A DNA stretch of 64,000 bases from Candidatus Flexifilum breve (GCA_016717205.1 JADKGC010000007.1:62001-126000); one strand, 5' to 3'; shown: positions 1 through 8,687, counted from the stretch's first letter. A program made the numbers and translations. Notes: generated by a model not told the origin, from the letters alone.

Positions 1-354
1 GGCTCACAGGGCAGCGAATGCCCGCTCATGCTGCGCATGGACTACTATCCCGTCGATTCGGCCACCAATGAGCGCGGCGGTGAGCTCGTGAGCTGGATTC
101 ACGGCTTCTTCTCGACGTTCAGGCCGGAGCTGAACTACCCGCTCAACTGTGACAGTGCGGGCTGCACCCAGCACGAAATTGTGAATCAGGATACGTGGTA
201 CATCTACGAGAGCGGCAACCTGCTCACGCAGCCGCTGCTGCCCCGCCCGGATGCGATCACTGTGTTTCGCTTCTACGCTTCCGGCCACGAATACGAGGTG
301 TATGTCAGCGAGATCTCGCTGCTGGCCGACGGCCACGAAATTCCTCTCGGCTAA
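1..354 (+). CDS. C-terminal end of an unknown protein (5' end outside window)
   Basis: The reading frame is open from base 1, so the true start lies upstream; the ATG at 28 is internal. The visible roughly 117 residues are rich in aromatic residues and short beta-strand-like stretches, contain two cysteines close together (NCDSAGC) and end at ILLADGHEIPLG-like sequence with a TAA at 352-354. There is no membrane segment. The composition would fit an extracytoplasmic beta-sandwich domain at the end of a larger secreted protein, but I recognise no family. A family 1 palindrome follows within 20 bases. Confidence 0.6.
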   Translation, partial: GSQGSECPLMLRMDYYPVDSATNERGGELVSWIHGFFSTFRPELNYPLNCDSAGCTQHEIVNQDTWYIYESGNLLTQPLLPRPDAITVFRFYASGHEYEVYVSEISLLADGHEIPLG

Positions 355-372
355 CGCTTCTGAAACCGTATT

Positions 373-410
373 CCCTCTCCTGCGGTTAGGAGAGGGGCTA
401 GGGGTGAGGT
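373..410 (+). repeat. Family 1 palindromic repeat, copy 1
   Basis: Stem CCCTCTCCT / AGGAGAGGG (373-381 with 388-396) followed by the tail CTAGGGGTGAGG. It sits between a plus-strand gene end and the minus-strand radC stop. Confidence 0.85.
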
Positions 411-438
411 TTGCCGTTGGTTTCAGGCGAAGATGTTC

Positions 439-1075
439 CTAGAAACTAAACCCCATCTCCCGCAGCGATACCCACTTCCCCCGTCCGATGATCAGATGAT
501 CGACCAGCGCGATATCCAGCAGTCGTCCTGCCGCCGCGAGTGCCCGCGTCATCTCGACATCTTCCGGCGATGGCGTCGGATCCCCGGATGGGTGATTGTG
601 CGCGAGGATCAGCATGGCGCTTCCGCGTACGATGGCTTCCCGATAAATCTCTGAGGCGCGCAGAACCGAGGTTGTCAACGTGCCGATATACACCGTCGGC
701 GCGGCGATCACCCGCCGGTTAATGTCCAGCAGCAGCACGCGCACGTTCTCCTGCGCCAAATACGCCATATCTGCCAGTAGGGCGGCCGCATCGGCGGCGC
801 TGGCGATTACCGGGCGCTCCTGCGTCTGTTCGCGCGCCAGTCGTTTGCAGAGTTCGAAGGTGGCGAGGATGCGTCCCGCTGTGGCTGCTGGCGTCAGCCG
901 CTGCAAATCGATCGGGGCCGCTTGGGCCAGATTCGTGTAAATCCGTATAGCGGCCAAAAGCTCGCTGGGCAAATGTGATCGTTGTTTCTGTTTCACCGTC
1001 CAAGAAGACGGCGATGAGTTCTGCATTGGTCAGGCCGCTGGCACCATCTGCGAGTAAGCGGGTCAAAGGTGTCAC
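439..1075 (-). CDS. radC: RadC family JAMM-domain protein, split by a +1 frameshift
   Basis: The C-terminal part (439 to about 960) has the RadC metalloprotease-like motif HNHPSGDPTPSPED and the usual C-terminal DHLIIG...SLREMG ending. The family's N-terminal helical region (TRLLADGASGLTNAELIAVFL, normally followed by a helix-hairpin-helix) lies in a different frame, starting at a GTG at 1075 that is preceded by AAGGGA. Continuing from one frame to the other needs one base removed around 955-985, near an AAAA run at 956-959. Joined, the protein would be about 211 residues, normal for RadC. The in-frame ATG at 1026 gives a 195-residue product lacking the N-terminus and is probably not the real start. 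Either an assembly indel or a genuine pseudogene. The role of RadC in DNA repair is disputed. Confidence 0.85.
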
Positions 1076-1155
1076 CGATGAATGTCCCTTAGTAAGTCGG
1101 GAAATATATGCTTGTCATTCTACTATGAAATGATTCTTTGTGAAGGTGAGGGCAA

Positions 1156-1184
1156 TTGCGCCACTGGAGGGCCGCTGTTATACT
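1156..1184 (+). promoter_or_regulatory. Sigma-70-type promoter for the zinc-ribbon membrane protein
   Basis: TTGCGC (1156-1161), a 17-base spacer and TATACT (1179-1184) lie 26 bases upstream of the ATG at 1210. Confidence 0.5.
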
Positions 1185-1209
1185 GAATTTGTACGCTTGA
1201 GGTGCATAG

Positions 1210-1728
1210 ATGATTATCAACGACGGAATTTTAACAGGCATTGTCGTCTACGGCGGCATGGTTTTGGCAGCGGCGTGGCTGGCGATGATCATATGGACGT
1301 ACCGCGATATGCGTGCCCGCTCTCGTGACGCGTTGGCGCACATTCTCGTGGCGCTCATGGTGGCGCTGCTCACGTTTCCCGGTTTGCTGATTTACTTGTT
1401 CCTCCGTCCGCGCGAAACGCTGTCGGAGGCTTACGAGCGCTCGCTCGAAGAAGAAGCGCTCCTGCAGGAGATCGAGGAAAAGCCGATTTGCCCCGGTTGC
1501 AAACAGCGCGTCCGCGATGATTGGCAGGCGTGCCCAAACTGCCACACGCGCTTGAAGAAACCCTGCCCGCGCTGCGGTCGCATGCTCGAACTCTCGTGGG
1601 ATCTGTGCCCGCACTGCGCGGCGGCGCTCCCGAACTACAGCGGCGAACGCACCGCGCCGACCAGCGCCGCGTCGAGTCATGTGCGCCCGCGCGCTTCGCT
1701 CGAATTCGTCGAGAGCGACGACGCCTGA
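1210..1728 (+). CDS. Two-TM membrane protein with double zinc ribbon
   Basis: 172 residues. Two hydrophobic segments (about 7-30 and 43-66) are followed by an acidic helical linker and two four-cysteine zinc ribbons: C94/C97 with C108/C111, and C119/C122 with C133/C136. The tail from about 140 is Ser/Thr/Arg-rich and probably disordered. The layout (membrane anchor, then tandem zinc ribbons in the cytosol) is common in uncharacterised Chloroflexota proteins; no enzymatic motif is visible. It is a single-gene unit with its own promoter upstream and a hairpin terminator directly after the stop. The function cannot be assigned. Confidence 0.8.
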   Translation: MIINDGILTGIVVYGGMVLAAAWLAMIIWTYRDMRARSRDALAHILVALMVALLTFPGLLIYLFLRPRETLSEAYERSLEEEALLQEIEEKPICPGCKQRVRDDWQACPNCHTRLKKPCPRCGRMLELSWDLCPHCAAALPNYSGERTAPTSAASSHVRPRASLEFVESDDA

Positions 1729-1748
1729 AGCAACTGATTAGTCTGGAC

Positions 1749-1774
1749 AGGACGAGGTAACCGTCGTCCTTTTT
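1749..1774 (+). terminator. Intrinsic terminator of the zinc-ribbon gene
   Basis: Stem AGGACGA (1749-1755) / TCGTCCT (1764-1770) with an 8-base loop, followed by a T run, 20 bases after the stop codon at 1728. Confidence 0.75.
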
Positions 1775-1785
1775 CATTCCCGCCA

Positions 1786-1814
1786 AAACAAACGGACGCT
1801 CTTAGAGCGTCCGT
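1786..1814 (-). terminator. Hairpin terminator of the eno-pyk unit
   Basis: ACGGACGCTCT (1792-1802) pairs with AGAGCGTCCGT (1804-1814). On the minus strand the hairpin is followed by TTTGTTTTGG, which fits a terminator downstream of pyk. Confidence 0.6.
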
Positions 1815-1828
1815 CTTTATTCCTGTTA

Positions 1829-1862
1829 CTCCTCTCCCTTGGGAGAGGAGTTAGGGGTGAGG
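1829..1862 (+). repeat. Family 1 palindromic repeat, copy 2
   Basis: Perfect 10-bp stem CTCCTCTCCC / GGGAGAGGAG with a 2-base loop, then TTAGGGGTGAGG; the tail ends 6 bases from the pyk stop codon. Confidence 0.9.
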
Positions 1863-1867
1863 TGTTG

Positions 1868-3346
1868 TTACCGCAGTTCCAGCTCGCCCGCCTCGCCGAT
1901 GGTGTGAATCTTCAGGAAGTTCGTCTGCCCGCCGATGCCGAACGGCACACCGGCGATGATCACGAGCAAGTCGCCGAGCTGCACCAACCGCGCATTGACG
2001 GCGGCGCGCACCACGATCCCGATCATCTCGTCGATGGTGTTGAATTCGGGCACGAGCAGCGGGAAGACGCCCCACACCAGCGCCATGCGCCGGTAGGTGA
2101 TTTCATTCGGCGTCACGCACAGAATCGGCGTGCGCGGGCGTTCTTTCGCCACGCGCCGCGAGGTGTAACCCGTCAGCGTTGATGTGACAATCGCCTTGCA
2201 GTTGAGCGTCTCTGCGATCTGACAGGTGGCTTGGCTGATCCCGTCCGAAATCGCCTCGCGGCCTTCCAGTTCGGTCTTCACAATCGACCGATCCTGCGCC
2301 GCGCCGCGAATGATGTGCTGTTCCGCAATCGCCGCGATGTTGACCATCGTTTCGACCGCGCGGATCGGGTACATGCCGCTCGCCGTTTCATTGCTCAACA
2401 TCACGGCGTCCGTGCCGTCGAGGATGGCGTTGTACACGTCACTCGCCTCGGCGCGCGTTGGGCGCGGGTTATCCACCATTGAGTTGAGCATCTGCGTCGC
2501 GGTGATGACCGGCTTGCCGGTCGCGTTGCACAGGCGGATGATGCGCTTCTGGTGGAACGGCACTTCTTCGGCAGGCGTTTCCACGCCGAGGTCGCCGCGC
2601 GCCACCATAATGCCGTCGCTGGAGTCCACGATGGACTCAATGTTCTCCAGCGCTTCGTGCTTTTCGATTTTGGCGATGATCGCCGCGTTACCACCCAAGT
2701 GTCGGATGAGCCACCGCATTTCGCGGATGTCGTCTTCCGAACGGACGAACGACATGGCGAGATATTCCGTGTTCTTGGAGATGGCGAATTCCACATCGCG
2801 GCGATCTTTTTCCGTGATGGCCGAAAGCGTCAGTTTCGCGTTTGGCGCGGTGACGCCTTTCCGCGAAGTCAGGTTGCCGGGGACAACCACTTCGCACATG
2901 AGTGAACGACCCGTCGTGGCGCGGACGACGAATTCCATTTTGCCGTCGTCGAGCAGCAAGGGCATTCCGGCTTTGATGTCGCGCACGAATTCAGGGTGGG
3001 GCAGGCTGACGACATTGTTCGTGCCGTCGGCTTCGTCCAGCGTCAAGGTGATCTTGTCTCCGGTTTGCAGCACGATCGGTTCGTTGGCGATCTTGCCGAT
3101 CCGGATTTTCGGGCCCTGAATGTCGCACAGAATCGCGACGACCGCCCCTTCCTCATACGCGATGCGGCGCACATCGTCAATGGCTTTGCTGTGCGTCTCG
3201 TGATCGCCGTGGGAGAAGTTGATTCGGGCGACGTCCAGACCCGTCCGAATCATCTGGCGGATAGTTTCTTCATCGCGTGAAGTCGGTCCAATCGTGGCGA
3301 CGACTTTCGTGCGCTTACCGTTGATGCGATTGCTGATCAATTCCAC
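1868..3346 (-). CDS. pyk: Pyruvate kinase
   Basis: Transfers the phosphoryl group of phosphoenolpyruvate to ADP, the last step of glycolysis. The 492-residue protein has the usual N, A, B and C domains: the NFSHGDHETH segment (43-52), DIQGPKIR (75-82), the catalytic lysine in AKIEKHEAL (K226), the Mg2+-binding stretch ARGDLGVETP (249-258) and the signature ATQMLNSM (283-290) followed by NPRPTRAE. Length is normal for the single-C-domain form. The start is a GTG at 3346, 16 bases downstream of the enolase stop, so eno and pyk are probably co-transcribed. A terminator-like hairpin and a family 1 repeat follow the stop. Confidence 0.97.
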   Translation of the reverse strand: MELISNRINGKRTKVVATIGPTSRDEETIRQMIRTGLDVARINFSHGDHETHSKAIDDVRRIAYEEGAVVAILCDIQGPKIRIGKIANEPIVLQTGDKITLTLDEADGTNNVVSLPHPEFVRDIKAGMPLLLDDGKMEFVVRATTGRSLMCEVVVPGNLTSRKGVTAPNAKLTLSAITEKDRRDVEFAISKNTEYLAMSFVRSEDDIREMRWLIRHLGGNAAIIAKIEKHEALENIESIVDSSDGIMVARGDLGVETPAEEVPFHQKRIIRLCNATGKPVITATQMLNSMVDNPRPTRAEASDVYNAILDGTDAVMLSNETASGMYPIRAVETMVNIAAIAEQHIIRGAAQDRSIVKTELEGREAISDGISQATCQIAETLNCKAIVTSTLTGYTSRRVAKERPRTPILCVTPNEITYRRMALVWGVFPLLVPEFNTIDEMIGIVVRAAVNARLVQLGDLLVIIAGVPFGIGGQTNFLKIHTIGEAGELELR

Positions 3347-3362
3347 GCCTCTCTTCTACGGG

Positions 3363-4661
3363 CTAGATGTCAAGTTTTAGGTTGCTGAACGCAGCTAGTC
3401 CCGCATATTTTGCCGCACTTCCTAGCTCTTCTTCAATACGCAACAATTGATTAAACTTGGCAATGCGGTCTGTACGGGAAGGCGCGCCCGTTTTGATCTG
3501 TCCGGCGTTCATCGCGACGGCGAGATCGGCGATGGTCGTATCTTCCGATTCACCGCTGCGGTGGCTGCTGACGACGGTCATGTTGTGGCGCTGGCTGAGC
3601 TGCGCGGCGGCGAGCGCTTCGGTCAGCGAACCGATCTGGTTCAGCTTGAACAGCAGCGCGTTGGCCGACTTTTCTTTGATCGCGCGCTTGACCTTTTCGA
3701 CGTTGGTCACGAGCAGGTCATCGCCGACGATCTGCACGCGGTCGCCAATCGTCGCCACCAGCTTCGACCAGTTCGCCCAGTCGTTTTCCGCGAGGCCGTC
3801 TTCCAGCGAGATAATCGGGTAGCGATTCGCCCAGTCGGCCCAGAATTCTACCATCTCTTCGCCGGAGAGCACGCGCCCTTCGATGTCGAGGTGATACTTA
3901 CCATCTTCCTTGTTGAAAAGTTCCGAAGTCGCCGGGTCAAGCGCGATGCGGATCTGTTCGCCGGGGGTGTAACCCGCTTTGACGATCGCCTCCATGATCA
4001 CATCGAGCGCCGCCTGATTCGAACCGAGCGAAGGAGCAAAACCGCCTTCGTCGCCGACCGTCGTCAGGAAGCCCTTCTTGTGCAGGATGCCCTTGAGCGC
4101 CTGATAGATTTCCGCGCCCCAGCGCAGGGCTTCGCGGAAGGTCGGCGCGCCCACGGGCATGACCATGAATTCCTGAAAGTCCGTCGCGCCGATGGCGTGC
4201 TTGCCGCCGTTCATGATGTTCATCATAGGGACGGGCAGGGTATGCGCGTGCACGCCGCCGAGGTACGAATACAATGGCAGGCCAACCGATTCCGCTGCGG
4301 CCTTCGCCACTGCCAGCGACACGCCGAGGATGGCGTTCGCGCCGAGGTTGCTTTTGTTCGGCGTGCCGTCCAGATCCAGCATGATCTGATCGACGCTGAC
4401 CTGATTTAGCGCGTATTCGCCGGTCAGGGCTTCGGCAATCGCGCCATTGACGGCGCTGACCGCCTTCAAGACGCCTTTGCCACCGTAGCGGCTTTTATCG
4501 CCGTCGCGCAGTTCCAGCGCTTCATATTCGCCCGTCGAGGCGCCGCTCGGCACAATCGCGCTGCCAAACGCGCCGTCTGCCAGCGTAACTTCAACTTCGA
4601 CCGTAGGATTGCCACGCGAATCCAGTACTTCGCGCCCGTGAATGCGTTCGATGATCGACAT
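3363..4661 (-). CDS. eno: Enolase
   Basis: Converts 2-phosphoglycerate to phosphoenolpyruvate, feeding the pyruvate kinase encoded immediately downstream. The 432-residue length is normal. Recognisable features are the N-terminal DSRGNPTVEVEV segment with GASTGEYEALELRD, the catalytic-region GDEGGFAPSL, the metal-binding ISLEDGL and GDDLLVTN stretches, and SHRSGESEDT near the C-terminus. The ATG at 4661 is preceded by AGGAGA at good spacing. It diverges from the cysteine desulfurase gene across a 155-base promoter region. Confidence 0.98.
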   Translation of the reverse strand: MSIIERIHGREVLDSRGNPTVEVEVTLADGAFGSAIVPSGASTGEYEALELRDGDKSRYGGKGVLKAVSAVNGAIAEALTGEYALNQVSVDQIMLDLDGTPNKSNLGANAILGVSLAVAKAAAESVGLPLYSYLGGVHAHTLPVPMMNIMNGGKHAIGATDFQEFMVMPVGAPTFREALRWGAEIYQALKGILHKKGFLTTVGDEGGFAPSLGSNQAALDVIMEAIVKAGYTPGEQIRIALDPATSELFNKEDGKYHLDIEGRVLSGEEMVEFWADWANRYPIISLEDGLAENDWANWSKLVATIGDRVQIVGDDLLVTNVEKVKRAIKEKSANALLFKLNQIGSLTEALAAAQLSQRHNMTVVSSHRSGESEDTTIADLAVAMNAGQIKTGAPSRTDRIAKFNQLLRIEEELGSAAKYAGLAAFSNLKLDI

Positions 4662-4755
4662 ATTGATCTCCTATGGGATCGTTTTCAGAACAAAACGTAT
4701 CTATGATACCGCGTCTTTCACTTTACGCATGTCGAAAGCGCCCGAATGACGGATC

Positions 4756-4784
4756 CTGACACAGGGAATATTCTCAGGTAAAAT
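4756..4784 (+). promoter_or_regulatory. Sigma-70-type promoter of the cysteine desulfurase gene
   Basis: CTGACA (4756-4761), a 17-base spacer and TAAAAT (4779-4784), 32 bases before the GTG start at 4817. Confidence 0.6.
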
Positions 4785-4816
4785 AGACGAAATTCTCTAG
4801 GGGAAAGAATCACACG

Positions 4817-5971
4817 GTGTCACGTTCAGTTTATCTGGATCATTCGGCGTCCACGCCGACCGATCTGCGCGTGCTCGAGGCCATGCTGCCGTACTTCACG
4901 CAGGACTTCGGCAACGGTTCGTCCGCGCACCGCTTTGGGCGGGCGGCGGAGCGCGCGATTGAGGACGCGCGCGAAAGCATGGCGCGCCTTCTGGGCGTTC
5001 AACCGGAGAACATTATCTTCACCAGCGGCGGCACGGAAAGTGACAACCTTGCTGTGCGCGGCGCGGCGTGGAGTCGGGCAGGGCAGGGGCGGCATCTCAT
5101 CACCACGCCCATTGAACATCCTGCCGTCGTCAACACCGTCAACCAGCTTGCCGATATGATGGGCTTTGAGCGGACGCTGCTGCCCGTTGACGCGCATGGG
5201 CTAGTCGATCCTGAAGACGTTGTCGCCGCCCTGCGCCCAGATACCACGCTCGTTAGCGTTGTCTATGCCAATAACGAGATCGGCACGATCCAGCCCATCC
5301 CGCAGATCGCGGCGCTGGCACGGGAAAAAGGCGTTTTGACCCACACCGATGCGGTGCAGGCGAGTGGTCAGCTTCCGCTTGATCTCAACACACTCGGCGT
5401 GGATATGCTGAGCCTGTCCGCGCACAAGTTTTACGGGCCGAAGGGCGTCGGCGCACTGGTGCTCCGTGATGGCGTCGACCTCGCAGCTGTGCAGACGGGC
5501 GGCGCGCACGAAAACGGCCGCCGCGCGGGCACATCGAATACACCGGGGATCGTTGGCATGGCGAAGGCATTGGAACTCGCCTACGCCGAATTTGACGCCC
5601 GCACTGCCCATTTGCAGGCTATGCGGGATCTGCTCATCGATGGTGTGCTCTCGACCGTTCCCGCCGCACATCTGACCGGTCATCCGACGCAGCGCTTACC
5701 TTCCCATGCCAGCTTCATCCTCGATGGTGTGGACGGCAACACGCTCGTGATGCACATGGATGTGCGCGGCGTCGCTGTCAGCAGTGGATCGGCCTGCAAG
5801 ACGGGTAATCCGGAGCCGTCCAGCGTGCTACTGGCGCTCGGCTGCTCGCCGGAAGCAGCGCTCGGCAGCCTGCGAATGACCGTCGGTAAGGATACGACCG
5901 CCGAAGACATCGAATACGCAGTGGACACCCTCGCCGCCGTCGTCGCCAAATTGCACATCCTGAAAGCATAG
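4817..5971 (+). CDS. Cysteine desulfurase (NifS/IscS family)
   Basis: A PLP enzyme that takes sulfur from cysteine as a persulfide for Fe-S clusters or tRNA thiolation. In the 384 residues, the PLP-binding lysine lies in SAHKFYGPKG (K204), the stacking histidine in IEHPAV (H101), the DAVQ aspartate near 178, and the persulfide-forming cysteine in SSGSACKTG (C327). The GTG start at 4817 has GGGGAA at about 12 bases upstream. The next gene is mnmA, which needs exactly this kind of sulfur donor, and there are no iscU or suf genes nearby, so a dedicated tRNA-thiolation role is plausible (inference). Confidence 0.93.
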   Translation: MSRSVYLDHSASTPTDLRVLEAMLPYFTQDFGNGSSAHRFGRAAERAIEDARESMARLLGVQPENIIFTSGGTESDNLAVRGAAWSRAGQGRHLITTPIEHPAVVNTVNQLADMMGFERTLLPVDAHGLVDPEDVVAALRPDTTLVSVVYANNEIGTIQPIPQIAALAREKGVLTHTDAVQASGQLPLDLNTLGVDMLSLSAHKFYGPKGVGALVLRDGVDLAAVQTGGAHENGRRAGTSNTPGIVGMAKALELAYAEFDARTAHLQAMRDLLIDGVLSTVPAAHLTGHPTQRLPSHASFILDGVDGNTLVMHMDVRGVAVSSGSACKTGNPEPSSVLLALGCSPEAALGSLRMTVGKDTTAEDIEYAVDTLAAVVAKLHILKA

Positions 5972-6105
5972 GACTGAGTCAAACAAGGACTGAGGACTGA
6001 GCAAAACATTTGCTTTGACGCATACGGAGAGGTTGACCATTTCCGATCTGTTGCTGCGTTAGCGTATTTTACTCAGTCCTTTGCCCTCAGTCCTCAGTCC
6101 TAAGT
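5972..6105. repeat. Heptamer-phased inverted repeat, locus A
   Basis: A left array ending AGGACTGAGGACTGAG (5986-6001) and its reverse complement CTCAGTCCTCAGTCCT (6086-6101) flank 84 bases. Both arms repeat a TCAGTCC-type unit every 7 bases. It fills the space between the desulfurase stop and mnmA. Confidence 0.85.
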
Positions 6106-6117
6106 TGAGGTTTTACT

Positions 6118-7209
6118 GTGACTGAACGCAAACGTGTCGTCGTCGCCATGAGCGGCGGCGTTGATTCATCGGTCGCGGCGGCGCTGCTCGTCGAACGCGG
6201 CTACGACGTGATCGGCATGATGATGAAGCTGTGGTCCGAAGAGACGATCACCGCGCACAACCGCTGCTGCACGCCCGATCAGATGCACGATGCGCGGCGC
6301 ATCGCCGACAAACTGAAAATCCCGTTCTACGTGCTGGACACGAAAGAAGTTTTTCGCAACATCATCGTCAACTTCTTCATTGACGGTCACCGTGACGGGG
6401 TGACGCCGAATCCGTGCATGGAGTGTAATCGTCACATTCGCTTCGACTTCCTGCTCAAAAACGCACTCGCGCTCGATGCGGAGTACCTCGCGACCGGGCA
6501 CTATGCCCGCATCGCGCAGGGTGACGATGGCAAGTTTCAGCTTCGTAAGGGGCTGGACGACGCCAAAGATCAGAGCTATGTCCTGAGTGTGATGGGGCAG
6601 GCGCAGTTGAGCCACACGCTCTTCCCGGTGGGCGAATTCGCCAAGCCGGTGGTGCGCGAAATCGCCGCGCGCTTCGGCCTCCCAACCGCCAGTAAGAAAG
6701 ATAGTCAGGATTTATGCTTCTTGGGGGATGGCGACTACCGCCGTTTCCTGCGCGAGCACGCGCCCGAAATGATGACGCCCGGTATCATCGTTCGTCGTGA
6801 CGGCTCGGTGCTCGGTGAGCACAGCGGCCTTTCGAACTACACGATTGGTCAGCGCAAAGGCTTAGGCGTGACCAGCCCGGAGCCGTTGTATGTGATCGAC
6901 ATTCAAACTGTCGCCAATACATTGATCGTCGGCACAGCCGATGAACTCGGCTCACGCGAACTGATTGCCCAGCGCGTCAACTGGGTGAGCGGGGAACCAC
7001 CGACTGAGCCCTTCCGCGCGGAGGTGAAAATCCGCTATAAGGCTAAGCCCGCGCCCGCGCTCGTCGAGCCGCTGCCGGATGCGCGGATGCGCGTCACCTT
7101 TGACGAGCCGCTGCGCGATATCACGCCGGGGCAGGGCGCGGTCGTTTACCATGGTGATCTGTGCCTCGGCGGCGGCGTCATCACCCGTCCTGAGGCACCC
7201 CACAACTGA
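6118..7209 (+). CDS. mnmA: tRNA-specific 2-thiouridylase MnmA
   Basis: Adenylates and then thiolates U34 in the wobble position of Lys, Glu and Gln tRNAs. The 363-residue protein shows the PP-loop SGGVDSS (12-18), the conserved NPCMECN segment (C100) and the second catalytic cysteine in DLCFLGDGDY (C200); GHYAR and the C-terminal beta-barrel region with GQGAVVY are also present. The GTG start at 6118 has a GAGG about 7 bases upstream. Its position just after a cysteine desulfurase gives a two-gene sulfur-relay pair. Confidence 0.97.
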   Translation: MTERKRVVVAMSGGVDSSVAAALLVERGYDVIGMMMKLWSEETITAHNRCCTPDQMHDARRIADKLKIPFYVLDTKEVFRNIIVNFFIDGHRDGVTPNPCMECNRHIRFDFLLKNALALDAEYLATGHYARIAQGDDGKFQLRKGLDDAKDQSYVLSVMGQAQLSHTLFPVGEFAKPVVREIAARFGLPTASKKDSQDLCFLGDGDYRRFLREHAPEMMTPGIIVRRDGSVLGEHSGLSNYTIGQRKGLGVTSPEPLYVIDIQTVANTLIVGTADELGSRELIAQRVNWVSGEPPTEPFRAEVKIRYKAKPAPALVEPLPDARMRVTFDEPLRDITPGQGAVVYHGDLCLGGGVITRPEAPHN

Positions 7210-7214
7210 CTTTC

Positions 7215-7240
7215 GTAGGGACGCGATTTATCGCGTCCGC
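7215..7240 (+). repeat. Family 2 palindromic repeat, copy 1
   Basis: GTAGGGACGCGATTTATCGC followed by GTCCGC: stem GGACGCGAT / ATCGCGTCC, 6 bases after the mnmA stop. Confidence 0.8.
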
Positions 7241-7258
7241 CGCTTTGCCATTGTTATT

Positions 7259-7292
7259 CCCCTCTCCCTTGGGAGAGGGGCTCGGGGTGAGG
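7259..7292 (+). repeat. Family 1 palindromic repeat, copy 3
   Basis: CCCCTCTCCC / GGGAGAGGGG stem plus tail CTCGGGGTGAGG, touching the stop codon of the minus-strand prepilin peptidase gene. Confidence 0.9.
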
Positions 7293-8111
7293 CTACACGC
7301 CCGGGCGGAACAAAATCGCTGTGACTTCCGTGCTGAACAGCAGCATGAGCACGGTCGCGATCACGATATACTGCCCATACGGCAGCGGCGTGAACAGCGA
7401 ATAGTGTCGACCCGCCAAGCGCCGCACAATCAGATACAGAATCGCCCCGAACGCGCCGAGGAAGACAGTGATGAACATCGTCGCGATCAGCGGCTGCCAG
7501 CCGAGTACCAACCCCGACAGCGTGATTAGCATCACATCCCCGTAGCCGAAGGCGACCTCGGTGATTTGCCGCCCATTCAGCTTGCCGAGGATGTACGTGA
7601 ACAGGAATCCGCCCATATACAGTAGGAAGAACACGCCGAAACCGACAAGCGCACCGAGGATCGCCTCGCCGAGATCCGCGCCGTAACCCGTCGTCGCCGC
7701 GTCGATCAACGCGACCACATACGACGGGATGACGACGACGAACAGAATCAGGCGATGTTCGAGATCGATCACCGTGATGAGCGTGAAAATCGCCATATAG
7801 ATCAGCCAGAAGGCGAACTGCAAACCCGTCATTTTTGGGTCGTTTTCCGTGCTGAATAGCGCCAGCAGCATCAACCCGGCGGTGAGCAGTTCGGTCGCGG
7901 GGTAGCGCCAGTTGAGCTTGGCGCCGCTCGGTGCCGCGCGCTTATTGAATAGGTATGCCGTCAACCCGAGCCAGGCACTTGGCGGTCGTGGGCTGAGATC
8001 GGGATAGCGTGGGGGAAACTGGACACGGCGGCGGTGCGGCAAATCATCGGCGAGCATATTGATCACGCCGCCCACGACAATGCCGAGCAGCGCGATGAGA
8101 ACATAAGCCAT
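7293..8111 (-). CDS. Prepilin peptidase-like aspartyl protease (A24), cysteine-less
   Basis: A 272-residue polytopic membrane protein of the type IV prepilin peptidase family, which cleaves leader peptides of pilins and pseudopilins at the membrane. Both catalytic aspartates are visible: D116 in VIDLEHRLIL and D192 in the GYGDVML (GxGD) motif. The N-terminal region keeps the WRYPATELLT segment but lacks the two CxxC pairs that usually bind zinc and accompany N-methylation, so it may cleave without methylating (inference). There are no pilin genes nearby. The ATG at 8111 is used. A family 1 repeat abuts the stop. Confidence 0.85.
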   Translation of the reverse strand: MAYVLIALLGIVVGGVINMLADDLPHRRRVQFPPRYPDLSPRPPSAWLGLTAYLFNKRAAPSGAKLNWRYPATELLTAGLMLLALFSTENDPKMTGLQFAFWLIYMAIFTLITVIDLEHRLILFVVVIPSYVVALIDAATTGYGADLGEAILGALVGFGVFFLLYMGGFLFTYILGKLNGRQITEVAFGYGDVMLITLSGLVLGWQPLIATMFITVFLGAFGAILYLIVRRLAGRHYSLFTPLPYGQYIVIATVLMLLFSTEVTAILFRPGV

Positions 8112-8147
8112 AAGGTCAACTCCGGTGAACTGCCAGCGCTGGACGGC

Positions 8148-8687
8148 CTATTTCGGAATCGGCGGCGCGGGCGGCAGCAAGGCAAGAGACAGTATGATCA
8201 TGAGGATGAAGGCGATCAGCGCGCTTGTCAATATGGCGATTCGCGGTGTCCCGTTAAGGGGTTTTGCGACCTCCCAGTCGGGCGCCGAGTCGCTCAGATT
8301 CAGCTCAACACGACTCACTTGCGTGTAGTCAATAAGCCAAGCTGCGAATTGGGGAGAGTTACGATCTTTCAGCCCCATAATCAGGAATGGGGTAGAGGGG
8401 TAGGCTGCCTGTGCTACATCGACGGGCGAGGGGATCGGGTCGCCGTTGGGGTGGGTGTGATAGAAACCAACCAACTCCAGCCCATCCGCACCGCCGATTA
8501 CCCGCGCGAGTTCACGCTCATCCAGTCGATACTGATGCAGAGGGTTATCTGCCACATTGCGGATTGGCACGACACGCCGCACTTCGTCTCCAACACCGAG
8601 CAGCACGCCGCACGCTTCGCGCGGATGCTCCGCCTGCCCGTGCTCGACGATTTCCCGCGCCAGCGCATCTTTCAACCACAACCGCAC
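8148..8687 (-). CDS. JAMM/MPN-domain metallopeptidase with C-terminal membrane anchor
   Basis: 179 residues. The N-terminal domain has the complete zinc metalloprotease signature of prokaryotic JAB proteins: E24 in HPREACGVLLG, H77 and H79 in FYHTHPNG, S87 and D90 in IPSPVD. These proteins remove ubiquitin-like or small sulfur-carrier peptides, or act as isopeptidases; the substrate is unknown and no ubiquitin-like protein gene is in the window. Residues 150-171 form one hydrophobic segment near the C-terminus, so the peptidase domain would be tail-anchored, which is unusual for the family. Confidence 0.85.
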   Translation of the reverse strand: MRLWLKDALAREIVEHGQAEHPREACGVLLGVGDEVRRVVPIRNVADNPLHQYRLDERELARVIGGADGLELVGFYHTHPNGDPIPSPVDVAQAAYPSTPFLIMGLKDRNSPQFAAWLIDYTQVSRVELNLSDSAPDWEVAKPLNGTPRIAILTSALIAFILMIILSLALLPPAPPIPK

